Counted from the first letter of the stretch, positions 16,587 through 25,976 are shown. The stretch: 64,000 nucleotides of DNA from Flagellimonas zhangzhouensis (GCF_900102925.1 NZ_FNKI01000002.1:372001-436000); one strand, 5' to 3'. The notes: generated by a model not told the origin, from the letters alone. Translations and numbers: made by a program.

Positions 16587-16873
16587 TGAATTCTTTCAGC
16601 AAGTTTTAAGTTCCACCATTCGATTATTTCAGAAGTCATTTCATCAGCTCCAAACTCATCGTTATAAAGTCCGTAGGTTACAGATAACTCACTTTCCAGA
16701 ACACGAGTTATCTTTTCCAAGTCAGCACCATTGTATAAATTGCTCAAAATTTGATGATTTAGTCCATCAAATTCGTCTTTTGGTGCCCCAGGAATTAATT
16801 CCCAAGAGTTAAGTGTTTTTCTTAATTCTCTGAAATTTTCTTGATACTCTTTTTTTATTTGTTCTCTGTTCAT
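16583..16873 (-). CDS. Small acidic protein of unknown function, coupled to the EF-Tu-domain-like gene
   Basis: The 96 residues are predicted to be mostly helical. The pattern WELIPGAPKDEFDGLNHQIL followed by helices and a late IIEWW resembles the W-P-P-DEYD pattern of DUF1871-like (YugE) proteins; this is a tentative resemblance only. No signal peptide or membrane helix is present. Translation is probably coupled to the downstream gene through an ATGA overlap at 16583-16586. A housekeeping role is not apparent. Toxin/immunity-type cargo is conceivable, but no toxin gene is adjacent. Confidence 0.72.
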   Translation of the reverse strand: MNREQIKKEYQENFRELRKTLNSWELIPGAPKDEFDGLNHQILSNLYNGADLEKITRVLESELSVTYGLYNDEFGADEMTSEIIEWWNLKLAERIQ

Positions 16874-16982
16874 TCAAATTAAAGGCAACGTTTAAGATAT
16901 GATTTGTTTTAATTTTTGGTTACGCACAGCCCACAGTGATTTAAATAATCCTGCAGTTCTCAATAGGAAAGCCTAATTTAAG

Positions 16983-17996
16983 CTATTCCACTTCGGGTAA
17001 AGTGAATGAACCATTAAGTACAGATTCTCCTGGTCTATAAATGCGGAAGAGAATATTCCATCCATTAGGGGCGTCCAAACGGTTAGGTGCATCACCACAT
17101 ACTTCTTCTGAACCATAATGCACAGTGAAAGTATTATCATTGTTTAAAACAACATTGGACCCATTTAATAAGCAATTTTCTGTTTTAATATAACCATCAT
17201 CACCATAAACTGTTATGGACCAAAAGCCATCATTATCAGGTACCAAATATGTTGCAGTATAGCATTTGTCCTTACTGCTTTTTTGAGGTTTGTAATTTAA
17301 ATAAGTGGCAGCTTCTTCGGGTAATAAGCCCCACGCTGCAGCTGCGGCTATATGCCTTGTTTCTTCATCCACAGTGCCACGTTTTCCCATCATTCCTTTC
17401 CAACTGGCATAATTGGCACTTTCTTTATTGTAGACATTTCTTAATGAATCTAAAGAATTAGTATCCCATTCAAAATCGGGAAATGGTTGGTTTGAAATCG
17501 AAGTAACCATAAATTGGTTTTGCAAGTCGTTCACCATCTCAATCTCCGATGCATCTTTGGCGTTGAAAACCTGAATGCGCACGATAATATAAAGAAACCT
17601 TGTATTGCCTTTAACGATATAATTGCCCGATTTATAAAAAATATCCTGAACATAATGATCATTATCCAATATGTAAATGGATGCGTAACGGGAGTCTGGC
17701 ATTTCAGGGAAGGTTATTTCAAGGCCATCTTTGGAATCAAATACACCACCAGAATATAACACATCACGATTCATGCGAATCACGGTTTGATTATCTAAAG
17801 GGGTAGGTGTTCTAAAATGAAAAAACTGGTTTGTACCTCCCGCATTTTTGATCATTTGGGTATACATATTGTCTGTTTCAGCTCTAATGAAGGTGTCAGC
17901 TGTTACTTCTTTAATAGATTGCTCCTTGTCATTTTTACTTTTAGGTTGACATGAAAATAGGGCAAGAATTACAACTACGATAAATAAATTTTTCAT
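16983..17996 (-). CDS. DUF1254/DUF1214 domain lipoprotein
   Basis: The 337-residue lipoprotein has lipobox LFSC at about residues 13-16. The N-terminal half fits DUF1254 (TVIRMNRDVLYSGGVFD, a variant of the usual NRDTLYS motif). The C-terminal half fits DUF1214 (NDGFWSITVYGDDGYI and ILFRIYRPGESVLNGSFTLPEVE). The combined family is common in bacteria as exported proteins without established activity. The gene stands alone with gaps over 100 bases on both sides. Confidence 0.92.
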   Translation of the reverse strand: MKNLFIVVVILALFSCQPKSKNDKEQSIKEVTADTFIRAETDNMYTQMIKNAGGTNQFFHFRTPTPLDNQTVIRMNRDVLYSGGVFDSKDGLEITFPEMPDSRYASIYILDNDHYVQDIFYKSGNYIVKGNTRFLYIIVRIQVFNAKDASEIEMVNDLQNQFMVTSISNQPFPDFEWDTNSLDSLRNVYNKESANYASWKGMMGKRGTVDEETRHIAAAAAWGLLPEEAATYLNYKPQKSSKDKCYTATYLVPDNDGFWSITVYGDDGYIKTENCLLNGSNVVLNNDNTFTVHYGSEEVCGDAPNRLDAPNGWNILFRIYRPGESVLNGSFTLPEVE

Positions 17997-18153
17997 GATA
18001 TAATGGATTAGTGTTTATCAAAAAAACTTTGCAAAACAATGGGGGGATATTTGTTTTGGAATCTATTATTGTAGTTAAGTGGTTAACCAAATTTAAAGAT
18101 ATTTATTTGGTTATTAATCATATAGCTAATTAAATTTTGCTAATCGGAGATAG

Positions 18154-18744
18154 TTATCGATACCCATCATTCAACCCAACTTCATCCTTGATCATGGGAA
18201 GTATTTTTTCCAACCTGCGCAGTTTGGTTTTTTCTTGTTTTGCCTCTGCAATGTATTCGCAGAACTCTTTTTGTTTGTAGGGGGTGAACTTTTCAAAAGC
18301 TTTTTGTAAAGTTGGGTGCTTTATTAGCTCTGCGTGCAGCAACTCGGGAATCTCAACTTTTTTCGTTTTTTCGGGTTGAATCTCCATACCCTTTTTCTGG
18401 TTTTCCAAAGACTCGGTCATGTAGGCCAGAACGGACATATCATCCACTTCATCCATTGAAGAGAACTTCCAATGCCGCATCCCTTTGGTTTTGCCTTCTT
18501 GGGCATTTTCCAACACCTTTTTAGGGTCTTTTAAAAACACCCCGTTAAAAAACCAGACCCCAAAATGAGATTTGAACTTACAAATACCAAAAACATTTTT
18601 GCCATTGAGGGTGTACACGGGAAAGCTCCATTTAAAGGTTTCATCGGCTTCCGTTTTTAAGGCCAACTGGCGCAAATGCGAAATGCCATCCCTAAAGGGA
18701 TGCTCCTGCTCATAATAGGCTTCCAGCTTTTCAGTTTTGTCCAT
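18154..18744 (-). CDS. DUF1801/YdeI-family protein
   Basis: The 196-residue cytoplasmic protein combines an N-terminal DUF1801 fold (about residues 15-110: LRQLALKTEADETFKWSFPVY, FGICKFKSHFGVWFFNG) with a YdeI-type C-terminal helical segment (about 135-185: HPTLQKAFEKFTPYKQKEFC, EAKQEKTKLRRLEKIL). YdeI-like proteins have been linked to envelope stress and bacteriocin tolerance, but the biochemical role is unknown. It starts 2 bases after the pepT stop on the same strand, so the two genes are probably co-transcribed. Confidence 0.9.
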   Translation of the reverse strand: MDKTEKLEAYYEQEHPFRDGISHLRQLALKTEADETFKWSFPVYTLNGKNVFGICKFKSHFGVWFFNGVFLKDPKKVLENAQEGKTKGMRHWKFSSMDEVDDMSVLAYMTESLENQKKGMEIQPEKTKKVEIPELLHAELIKHPTLQKAFEKFTPYKQKEFCEYIAEAKQEKTKLRRLEKILPMIKDEVGLNDGYR

Positions 18745-18745
18745 C

Positions 18746-19975
18746 TCACTTGATTTGCGATGCAGTAAGTTCGCAAATTTTCACGATAGTTAGGGTCGCC
18801 TTTTCCATACTTTCCAAAGGAACGTACTCGTATTTGCCATGAAAATTATGTCCGCCAGCAAAAATATTGGGACATGGCAATCCCATAAAACTCAATTGGG
18901 AACCATCTGTTCCACCTCTAATGGGTTTGATGATGGGAGTGATGCCTAAAGATTCCATGGCCTCTTTGGCAATTTCGACAATTTGAAAAACAGGTTCCAC
19001 CTTTTCGCGCATGTTTTTGTATTGATCCTCAATGCTCAAGCTGAGGTAATTCCCATATTTTTTATTGAGTTTGGCCGTGATGTCATCCAGCATTTCTTTT
19101 CGGGCCGCAAAATGGGTGGCATCATGATCCCGAATGATCATATCGATTTCTGCATGCTCAATTTCGCCCTTTATTTTGTGAACATGGAAAAAACCTTCAA
19201 TTCCTGTAGTGTGTTCTGGCACTTCATGTGGTGGCATCAAGCTTAAAAATTCGTTGGCAATGCCAATCGCATTCACCATTTTGTTCTTCGCATAACCAGG
19301 GTGCACACTTTTTCCCTTTATGGTCACTTTGGCCTTGGCCGCATTAAAATTTTCGTATTCCAACTCCCCAATCTGGCTACCATCCATAGTGTAGGCCCAT
19401 TCGGCACCGAATTTTTCCACATCAAATTTATGGGCGCCACGACCAATCTCTTCATCAGGGGTAAAACCAATTCGGATTTCACCATGTTTGATCTCTGGAT
19501 GGTTGATGAGGTATTCCATGGCCGTAATAATTTCCACAATACCAGCCTTATCATCAGCACCCAAAAGGGTAGTGCCATCCGTAGTGATCAAAGTTTGCCC
19601 TTTGTACAGTAATAAATCTTCAAAATAATCGGGGGAGAGCACAATGTCCATGCTTTTGTTCAGCACAATATCACTCCCATCATACTCTTTTATAATCTGA
19701 GGCTTTACATTCCGCCCAGAAAAATCAGGAGACGTGTCAAAATGAGAAACAAAACCTATGGTAGGTACTTTTTTGTCCACATTGCTCGGAAGCGTAGCCA
19801 TGATATAAGCGTTTTCATCAATCGAAACCTCTTCCATTCCTATTTGATGTAACTCCATGACCAATTTTTTGGCCAAGTCCCATTGCTTTTCAGTACTTGG
19901 TGTTGTTTTGGAGTATGGGTCGCTTTGGGTGTCGATTTGCACATATTCCAGAAATCGGGGCAGTAGTTTTTCCAT
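18746..19975 (-). CDS. pepT: Peptidase T (tripeptide aminopeptidase, M20B)
   Basis: The 409-residue zinc aminopeptidase releases the N-terminal residue from tripeptides in the cytoplasm. Metal-ligand motifs of M20 are present: [11 protein letters not shown] (His), [10 protein letters not shown] (bridging Asp), [12 protein letters not shown] (catalytic Glu-Glu), YTMDG (Asp) and a late [12 protein letters not shown] (His). [20 protein letters not shown] is the PepT signature. A TATTTTTG box upstream (19990-19997, minus strand) is the likely promoter. The YdeI-type gene follows directly. Confidence 0.97.
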   Translation of the reverse strand: MEKLLPRFLEYVQIDTQSDPYSKTTPSTEKQWDLAKKLVMELHQIGMEEVSIDENAYIMATLPSNVDKKVPTIGFVSHFDTSPDFSGRNVKPQIIKEYDGSDIVLNKSMDIVLSPDYFEDLLLYKGQTLITTDGTTLLGADDKAGIVEIITAMEYLINHPEIKHGEIRIGFTPDEEIGRGAHKFDVEKFGAEWAYTMDGSQIGELEYENFNAAKAKVTIKGKSVHPGYAKNKMVNAIGIANEFLSLMPPHEVPEHTTGIEGFFHVHKIKGEIEHAEIDMIIRDHDATHFAARKEMLDDITAKLNKKYGNYLSLSIEDQYKNMREKVEPVFQIVEIAKEAMESLGITPIIKPIRGGTDGSQLSFMGLPCPNIFAGGHNFHGKYEYVPLESMEKATLTIVKICELTASQIK

Positions 19976-19989
19976 GTTTGGCTTTTTAC

Positions 19990-19997
19990 CAAAAATA
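19990..19997 (-). promoter_or_regulatory. -7 promoter element for pepT
   Basis: TATTTTTG on the minus strand matches TAnnTTTG, 15 bases upstream of the ATG at 19975. A divergent near-consensus TATCTTTC (20043-20050, plus strand) may serve the next gene. Confidence 0.5.
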
Positions 19998-20073
19998 AGG
20001 CTTATTCAAATCAAAATTTGTAGAAGAAACACATTAAAAAAAGTATCTTTCGAGAACAAAACAGGAACTGCTT

Positions 20074-20493
20074 TTGAAACCTCTATTTCTCTTTCTTCTT
20101 TTTTTAACTGCTCAATTAGGTTATTCCCAAATGGAATGTATGCTTGGTGTTGGGGGAAAGGATGATGAAACCATTGCCAAGGTTTTTGAATTGACCGAAG
20201 AGCAGCAAAAAAGTTTGAGAAACTGGAGTGCAGAACTTAAAGTCCGCAACGATATCCTGAAAGACAAAGCCAGGTTTTTGATGAAAAAGCATGAGGAAAG
20301 CTCTCCAGAGGTTCTCGTAACCGTTTCTATACAGTACAGTACGCTTATGGACAGCATGAAACAAAATGTTCGGATGATGGATAAACGTTTGCTGAATTTG
20401 TTCAATGAGGTACAATATCAACGCTATTTAAAATTGTGCGAACAGATGACTTTGCGCCCCATCTATATAAATAGGTTGCTCAACGAAAATTGA
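20074..20493 (+). CDS. Small exported helical protein of unknown function, TTG start
   Basis: The 139-residue product has a clear signal peptide (KPLFLFLLFLTAQLGYSQ), beginning at a TTG codon because no in-frame ATG precedes it. The mature part is helical and charged, with the pattern LTEEQQKSLRNWSAELKVRND and a C-terminal YQRYLKLCEQMTLRPIY. This is reminiscent of LTXXQ-type periplasmic proteins such as Spy/CpxP, but no true motif match is claimed. It lies between the divergent pepT and pyrD. Confidence 0.78.
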   Translation: MKPLFLFLLFLTAQLGYSQMECMLGVGGKDDETIAKVFELTEEQQKSLRNWSAELKVRNDILKDKARFLMKKHEESSPEVLVTVSIQYSTLMDSMKQNVRMMDKRLLNLFNEVQYQRYLKLCEQMTLRPIYINRLLNEN

Positions 20494-20498
20494 AATAA

Positions 20499-20532
20499 TT
20501 GCTGCATACTGTTTTAGGAGTTTTTATTTTTG
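20499..20532 (+). promoter_or_regulatory. Promoter of pyrD
   Basis: TTG (20499-20501), 23 bases, then TATTTTTG (20525-20532), matching the Bacteroidota -33/-7 pattern. The ATG follows at 20550, giving a short leader. Confidence 0.6.
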
Positions 20533-20549
20533 TCCAAATTTCATGCTGA

Positions 20550-21590
20550 ATGTATAAAATCCTTATTCGCCCCATCCTCTTTTTGTTTGATCCAGAAACC
20601 GCACACCACTTTTCATTTTGGGCGATAAGAGTTTGTTCCAAGTTAGGTTTGAACCATCTTTTCAAAAGTATTTTTAAAGTAAACGACCCTCGATTGGAGC
20701 GTGAGGTTTTCGGAATTAAATTTCCAAATCCCGTAGGTCTGGCAGCAGGTTTTGATAAGGATGCCAAACTTTACAACGAGTTTTCAGATTTTGGTTTCGG
20801 ATTTGTTGAAATCGGAACCTTAACGCCCAAGGCACAACCTGGCAATCCTAAAAAGCGTTTGTTCCGATTGTTGGATGATAAGGCCATCATCAACCGAATG
20901 GGATTCAACAATCATGGTGTGTTTGAAGCCGTGGAGCAATTAAAGAAAAAACACCGCGTATTGGTGGGCGGAAATATTGGGAAGAATAAAGTAACCCCGA
21001 ACAGCGAAGCCGTAAAGGATTACTTGATTTCATTCGATGCCCTTTTTGAGCATGTAGATTATTTTGTAGTAAATGTAAGTTCACCTAACACACCTGGATT
21101 ACGCGAATTGCAGGATAAAAAACCACTGACCGACCTGCTCAATAAATTGAAAAAGGAGAACAGTAAGTTGAGCAAGAAATTGGAGCAAAAGGAAAAACCA
21201 ATTCTTTTAAAAATTGCGCCAGATCTAACAGATGATCAGTTGTTGGACATCATCGACATCGTAAAAGCGACTCAAATCGACGGCGTAATTGCGACCAACA
21301 CCACCATTGAGCGTAAAAACCTTAAATCACATTTATTGCTGACCGAAGAACAAGGAGGATTGAGTGGAAAACCGTTGACGAAAAGAAGCACAGAAGTAAT
21401 CCGATTTTTGTCCGAAAAAAGCAATAAAGCATTCCCCATCATTGGGGTGGGAGGAATCCATTCTGCGGAAGATGCCCTTGAAAAATTGGATGCAGGAGCA
21501 GACTTGGTGCAATTGTACACAGGCTTTATTTACGAAGGCCCTGCGCTCATCAAAAAAATAAATAAAGCTATCTTAGCTATGATGTCTTAG
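20550..21590 (+). CDS. pyrD: Dihydroorotate dehydrogenase (quinone), class 2
   Basis: The 346-residue membrane-associated flavoenzyme oxidises dihydroorotate to orotate with quinone in pyrimidine synthesis. The N-terminal helix ([20 protein letters not shown]) is the class 2 membrane-docking segment. Conserved blocks are [38 protein letters not shown] (catalytic Ser region) and [20 protein letters not shown]. The next two genes follow with 2 bases or less between frames, suggesting an operon with the LysE exporter and HMG-CoA lyase. Confidence 0.97.
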   Translation: MYKILIRPILFLFDPETAHHFSFWAIRVCSKLGLNHLFKSIFKVNDPRLEREVFGIKFPNPVGLAAGFDKDAKLYNEFSDFGFGFVEIGTLTPKAQPGNPKKRLFRLLDDKAIINRMGFNNHGVFEAVEQLKKKHRVLVGGNIGKNKVTPNSEAVKDYLISFDALFEHVDYFVVNVSSPNTPGLRELQDKKPLTDLLNKLKKENSKLSKKLEQKEKPILLKIAPDLTDDQLLDIIDIVKATQIDGVIATNTTIERKNLKSHLLLTEEQGGLSGKPLTKRSTEVIRFLSEKSNKAFPIIGVGGIHSAEDALEKLDAGADLVQLYTGFIYEGPALIKKINKAILAMMS

Positions 21591-21592
21591 CT

Positions 21593-22252
21593 ATGAACTC
21601 TTTGCTTGTTTTATCTCTGGAACCCATTAATTATTCCATCTTAATTGGTTTTGTGATTTCCGCCTTGGCTTTGGCCATTTCTCCAGGGCCTGATAACATT
21701 TTTGTACTCACCCAAAGTATTAGCAACGGTACAAAATCAGGATTGGCCACTGTGGCGGGACTTATGTCTGGTTGTTTGGTACACACGACTTTGTTGGCCT
21801 TTGGGGTTTCCGAAATCATTAAAAGAAGCGATACGCTATTCTTTGCCATCAAACTTTTTGGTGCCCTTTATTTATTGTATTTGGCCTACATGGTTTATCG
21901 AAGCGATGCTTCCATTTTGTTGGATGCAAAAAAGGAAAAAGCAAGCTCACCCATGAAGCTTTTTAGAATTGGATTCACCATGAATGTGCTGAATCCGAAG
22001 GTGACTATTTTCTTTTTGGCCTTTTTTCCAGGCTTTTTGTTCAGTGATGAGCTGAATACTGTGATTCAGTTTTACGTATTGGGATTTATTTTTATCCTGA
22101 GTGCTTCACTGGTTTTTGGTTCTATTGCTGTTTTGGCAGGGAGCATTTCCACCTATTTGAAGCAACATAAAAACACTGGGCTGTACCTAAAATGGCTGCA
22201 GATCATCGTTTTTGTGGGTATTGCATTGTATCTATTGCTATCGGATAAATAG
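21593..22252 (+). CDS. LysE family amino-acid exporter
   Basis: The 219-residue inner-membrane protein has six hydrophobic segments. The family signature near the N-terminus, ISPGPDNIFVLTQSISNGTKSGLATVAG, follows the first helix. MNVLNPKVTIFFLAFFPGFL, also typical of LysE/RhtB, lies in the middle. Members export amino acids or related solutes; the substrate is not predictable. It starts 2 bases after the pyrD stop, and its own stop overlaps the region before the HMG-CoA lyase start. Confidence 0.94.
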   Translation: MNSLLVLSLEPINYSILIGFVISALALAISPGPDNIFVLTQSISNGTKSGLATVAGLMSGCLVHTTLLAFGVSEIIKRSDTLFFAIKLFGALYLLYLAYMVYRSDASILLDAKKEKASSPMKLFRIGFTMNVLNPKVTIFFLAFFPGFLFSDELNTVIQFYVLGFIFILSASLVFGSIAVLAGSISTYLKQHKNTGLYLKWLQIIVFVGIALYLLLSDK

Positions 22253-22266
22253 TGCTATTTTTACCC

Positions 22267-23136
22267 ATGTCTATGCCAAAAGTTAAAATCATAGAATGTC
22301 CTAGAGATGCCATGCAGGGGATCAAAACCTTTATTCCCACCAAGGAAAAGGTAAAGTATATCCAGTCGTTGTTGGGCTGTGGTTTCGATACCATTGATTT
22401 TGGAAGTTTTGTGTCGCCAAAGGCCATTCCACAAATGCAGGATACTGCAGAGGTATTGGCGCAATTGGATCTTTCACGAACCCGAAGCAAACTTTTGGCC
22501 ATTGTAGCAAACATTCGCGGAGCGGAAGATGCTTGTAAACACGAAGCCATTCAATATTTGGGTTTTCCTTTCTCCATTTCCGAAAACTTTCAAATGCGGA
22601 ACACCCACAAGACTATTGATCAATCGGTGGAAACCTTGAAGGGTATTTTGGAATTGGCACATGCCCACGATAAAAAAGTGGTCACCTATATTTCCATGGG
22701 ATTTGGAAATCCGTACGGTGATCCTTGGGATGTGGATATAGTAGGGGAGTGGACCGAGAAATTGGCCGACATGGGCACGAATATTTTATCGCTGTCCGAT
22801 ACTATTGGTAGTTCAACTCCAGAAGTGATTGATTATTTGTTTTCCAATTTGATACCGAAATATCCCGAAATTGAATTTGGTGCCCATTTGCATACCACAC
22901 CGACCAAATGGCACGAAAAAGTGGAGGCCGCCTATAAGGCAGGGTGTCGTCGTTTTGATGGCGCTGTGCAAGGATTTGGCGGTTGTCCCATGGCCAAGGA
23001 TGAACTCACAGGGAATATGCCCACCGAAAAAATGTTGTCCTATTTTACAACCCAAAAAGCTGATACTGGGGTGAATTGGATGGTGTTTGAAGCCGCTTTC
23101 AACAAGGCCACTGAGCTTTTTTCAGTCTATCATTAG
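22267..23136 (+). CDS. Hydroxymethylglutaryl-CoA lyase
   Basis: The enzyme cleaves HMG-CoA into acetyl-CoA and acetoacetate in leucine degradation. The (beta/alpha)8-barrel begins KIIECPRDAMQG, a variant of the usual PRDGLQN metal-binding motif. Other landmarks are DTIDFGSFVSPKAIPQM, YISMGFGNPYGDPW, GAHLHTTP (metal His-x-His) and VQGFGGCPMAKDELTGNMPTE with the catalytic-loop Cys. A GTG at 22252 and ATGs at 22267 and 22273 are possible starts; 22267 is preferred because conserved sequence starts just after it. Length is about 289 residues, normal for the family. Confidence 0.94.
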   Translation: MSMPKVKIIECPRDAMQGIKTFIPTKEKVKYIQSLLGCGFDTIDFGSFVSPKAIPQMQDTAEVLAQLDLSRTRSKLLAIVANIRGAEDACKHEAIQYLGFPFSISENFQMRNTHKTIDQSVETLKGILELAHAHDKKVVTYISMGFGNPYGDPWDVDIVGEWTEKLADMGTNILSLSDTIGSSTPEVIDYLFSNLIPKYPEIEFGAHLHTTPTKWHEKVEAAYKAGCRRFDGAVQGFGGCPMAKDELTGNMPTEKMLSYFTTQKADTGVNWMVFEAAFNKATELFSVYH

Positions 23137-23203
23137 ATTTTATTGAACAAAAACCAGCTTAAATGTTAATTGTTAAAATTTATTTAAATTAAGTCTAAAT
23201 AAA

Positions 23204-23235
23204 TTTGGTTGATGGAAGAGGTAAAAATATATTTG
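23204..23235 (+). promoter_or_regulatory. Consensus Bacteroidota promoter of the porin operon
   Basis: TTTG (23204-23207), exactly 20 bases, then TATATTTG (23228-23235). This is one of the best matches to the -33/-7 pattern in the window and lies 22 bases before the ATG. Confidence 0.75.
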
Positions 23236-23257
23236 CCGCGCATTTTAAAAATGACAC

Positions 23258-24436
23258 ATGAAAAAATCAATCATCTTTCTAGCATTACTGGTATCAACTT
23301 TTGCATTCGCACAAACAAGCACTGACTCTATTCAGTTAGATCCCCAAAAACAAATCAATGCAGCGCAACGCTTATTATCTGGAAATTACGGTTCGGCGGT
23401 AACCGTTGGCGCTTATGGCGAAATGCTGTACAATCAACCCAATGGACAAAACGGGGAGTTGGATGTACAACGTTTGGTGGTTTTGTTTGGTTATAGATTT
23501 GATGATCGTACCCAATTTGTAACAGAAATTGAGTTTGAGCATGTAGAAGAAGTTTTTGTAGAGCAGGCTTTTGTGAACTATATGGCCGCCCCAAACTTTA
23601 ATATTAGGGGAGGTTTAATGTTGGTACCCATGGGAATCATCAATGAGTTTCACGAGCCAACTACATTCAACGGAACAGAACGTCCAGCAATGGACAATGC
23701 CATTGTGCCAACTACTTGGAGAGAATTGGGGGTTGGTGTAACTGGTAGGTTCAATTCCATTTCTTTAGGGTACCAAGCCTACATTTTTAATGGATTTAAA
23801 TCCACAGAAGCCAATGGTGAAGGTGGAGTTACTGGTATGTTGCGAGGTTCTAACGGTCTTAGAGGTGGTAGGCAAAAAGGAATCCAATCCACTATTAATA
23901 AACCTAACCTTTCCACCAAACTGGATTATTACGGTATTCCAGGACTTCGACTGGGCTTTTCTACTTATTTAGGCCGTACCCAAGCTGAAGACGATGTTCA
24001 AGAATTTGAAGGCGCGGATGTGGGATTGGCCATGTTTGGATTGGATGCTCGTTATGCTTTTCAAAAGTTTACAGCAAGAGGACAGTTTGTTCATGCTTCT
24101 TTATCTGATACAGAGGCATACAACAATTTAACTGGAAATAATTTAGGCAGCTCCCTTCAAGGTTGGTACGTGGAAGGGGCTTATAATGTGCTTCCATTTG
24201 GCAACAGACAAAAGCTGTTTGCCTTTGTTCGTTATGAAAACTTCGACACCCATGCAAGCACTGCAGGTAATCTGTTAGAAAACGAAGCATACAATAGAAC
24301 CGATATAACCACTGGTCTTACTTATCATATTGCTCCAGGAGTGGTTGTTAAGGGAGACTATCAATTTAGAAGCAACACAGCAGATGATAGTGATGTAACA
24401 GACCGATTGAATTTTGGAATCGGGGTGTGGTTCTAA
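23258..24436 (+). CDS. Outer-membrane porin (OprO/OprP-like beta barrel)
   Basis: The 392-residue protein has a signal peptide cleaved after AFAQ (about residue 19). The mature region is a 16-18-strand type barrel of alternating amphipathic strands, ending in an aromatic C-terminus (NFGIGVWF) as expected for BAM substrates. Sequence such as YRFDDRTQFVTEIEFEHVEEVFVEQAFVNY and GGLMLVPMGIINEFHEPTTFNG is typical of Bacteroidota porins of the phosphate-selective OprO/P superfamily. Substrate selectivity is unknown. It heads an apparent operon with a covalent-flavin protein and a membrane protein. Confidence 0.92.
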   Translation: MKKSIIFLALLVSTFAFAQTSTDSIQLDPQKQINAAQRLLSGNYGSAVTVGAYGEMLYNQPNGQNGELDVQRLVVLFGYRFDDRTQFVTEIEFEHVEEVFVEQAFVNYMAAPNFNIRGGLMLVPMGIINEFHEPTTFNGTERPAMDNAIVPTTWRELGVGVTGRFNSISLGYQAYIFNGFKSTEANGEGGVTGMLRGSNGLRGGRQKGIQSTINKPNLSTKLDYYGIPGLRLGFSTYLGRTQAEDDVQEFEGADVGLAMFGLDARYAFQKFTARGQFVHASLSDTEAYNNLTGNNLGSSLQGWYVEGAYNVLPFGNRQKLFAFVRYENFDTHASTAGNLLENEAYNRTDITTGLTYHIAPGVVVKGDYQFRSNTADDSDVTDRLNFGIGVWF

Positions 24437-24482
24437 ACAAATAGTATTATCACTATTCAGTCTAAATTAATATATTTGAAAC

Positions 24483-25013
24483 ATGAAATGGATGCAGGTA
24501 TGTGGGTTTCTTTTAGCGCTATTAGTGCTATTTGGGTTTGAAAATCCGAATGAGCTCAATAAAAGAGCATTAAAAGAAGTTGCCAAAACTTTTGAAACCG
24601 AAAGTTTCACTGTTGAATCCATTTCTGTCTCTGATTCAGAAAATGTAAATCTGTCTATACAGTTAACTGGTCAAAATTTCTTTCGAATAATAAGCGGAGA
24701 TAACCTTTTGGGCTATGCTTTTTTTGACCAAGCACCGAGCAAAACTGCCAAATTTGATTATTTGGTAGTTTTTAACGCTCAATTGAAAGTGATAAATACC
24801 AAAGTGCTTGTTTATCGAGAAGAATATGGTGGTGAAATTGGCAGCAAAAGATGGCTCAAGCAGTTTTTAGGAAAAACAGGAGGAGATCGGGTTAGCGTTA
24901 ATTCCAACATAGACGTTATTTCAGGGGCCACAATTTCTGTGAATTCTATGACGAAAGCCATGGACAATTTGTTGGTTACAATCGGTATGCTTCAAGATAA
25001 AAACTTGTTATGA
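24483..25013 (+). CDS. FMN-binding domain protein (NqrC/RnfG-type covalent flavin site)
   Basis: The 176-residue exported protein has an N-terminal hydrophobic segment (about residues 5-19). An FMN_bind domain follows, with the flavinylation motif SGATIS (about residues 148-152, acceptor Thr about 150), the site used by ApbE to attach FMN in NqrC and RnfG. The preceding YGGEIGSKRWLKQFLGK is also typical. Unlike NqrC it is encoded without Nqr/Rnf partners, and no apbE is in the window. It overlaps the next gene by 4 bases and follows the porin gene by 46 bases. An extracytoplasmic electron-transfer role is inferred. Confidence 0.9.
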   Translation: MKWMQVCGFLLALLVLFGFENPNELNKRALKEVAKTFETESFTVESISVSDSENVNLSIQLTGQNFFRIISGDNLLGYAFFDQAPSKTAKFDYLVVFNAQLKVINTKVLVYREEYGGEIGSKRWLKQFLGKTGGDRVSVNSNIDVISGATISVNSMTKAMDNLLVTIGMLQDKNLL

Positions 25014-25507
25014 TGGCCTATGATGGTTTACTGACAAAATTTCCCAAGGAGATAAAAATTTTTATTGCTGTTTTTGTGGTGATTCTTTCCGTAGGATATT
25101 TTACGGGCTTACTTTTTATCAACCAGACCGATTCCACATCGCCTGCTGGAATTGAGGAAAACTATCTGGGCAATGAGGCTGATGAAGATGCAACGGTAAT
25201 GAAATTTAAAAAAGGAGCTAGGGAAATGCTTACTATTGTTCACACCCATGTACTTTCCATGTCCTTTATTTTCTTTTTATTGGGTGGTTTGGTTTGGATA
25301 ACAAAAGCACCTAAAAAATGGAAGCTTTTTTTGACTATTGAACCTTTTCTATCCGTTGTATTCACTTTTGGTGGAATTTACCTGATGTGGTCGGGAATAA
25401 GTTGGTTCAAATATGTTGTCATATTTTCAGGGATTTTAATGACGCTAACGTTTATTGCTTCGGCAACTTTGGTACTTTGGCAATGTTTGAAGCCCCAAAG
25501 TCCCTAG
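25010..25507 (+). CDS. Four-TM membrane protein coupled to the FMN-binding protein
   Basis: The 165-residue integral membrane protein has predicted helices at about residues 15-35, 74-98, 107-126 and 133-155. A periplasmic loop rich in Asp/Glu (IEENYLGNEADEDATVMKF) separates the first two. HTH near the start of helix 2 (REMLTIVHTHVLSMSFIFF) holds histidines that could bind haem or metal. The start overlaps the stop of the FMN-protein gene, so the two are translationally coupled. No family is recognised. It may anchor or feed electrons to the flavoprotein (inference). Confidence 0.85.
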   Translation: MMAYDGLLTKFPKEIKIFIAVFVVILSVGYFTGLLFINQTDSTSPAGIEENYLGNEADEDATVMKFKKGAREMLTIVHTHVLSMSFIFFLLGGLVWITKAPKKWKLFLTIEPFLSVVFTFGGIYLMWSGISWFKYVVIFSGILMTLTFIASATLVLWQCLKPQSP

Positions 25508-25854
25508 TTCTCTATAAACTGGTAATCGATATCCTTATACTTCAAGAATTCTATTTTAGGTTGATGCAATTGAAGTAGCGAAAGCAATTCGCTTATTTCT
25601 TCACGGTTTACCAAGATAATAAAGTGCTTTTTGCCCACTGAAATTGGAATTTTTCGTTGCTGGCTCCAATGTTTCAATTGATTTTCCCAATAGGCAAGAT
25701 CCAATTCTTCAATATAAGATTTAAGGGCTTCCAACTCCCATTCATACAATTCAAAACACAGGTTGTTGAAGATGAGCTGGAACAATTTACTGTGGTTGCA
25801 GAAGGTTACCGTTCCGTTTTTGGATCGGCTTATAATGTTCAATGATTTGCACAT
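25504..25854 (-). CDS. DUF6686-like small protein
   Basis: The 116-residue protein begins MCKSLNIISRSKNGTVTFCNHSKLFQLIFNNL, with cysteines at about positions 2 and 19, and continues with alternating strands and helices (ISVGKKHFIILVNREEISELLSLL). The layout fits the DUF6686 family of Bacteroidota from memory, with moderate confidence. No signal peptide is present. Its stop overlaps the stop region of the convergent membrane-protein gene by 4 bases. Function is unknown. Confidence 0.82.
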   Translation of the reverse strand: MCKSLNIISRSKNGTVTFCNHSKLFQLIFNNLCFELYEWELEALKSYIEELDLAYWENQLKHWSQQRKIPISVGKKHFIILVNREEISELLSLLQLHQPKIEFLKYKDIDYQFIEN

Positions 25855-25976
25855 AGTAAAGATTTGAACCCTAAAGATACTAATTATTTAAAATGATTCT
25901 AAATAAATTCAAAAACAATGGCTTTTCTAATTTTAAAAGCAATAGGACAACGATAGGTAATCAATTAAAATAGTGG

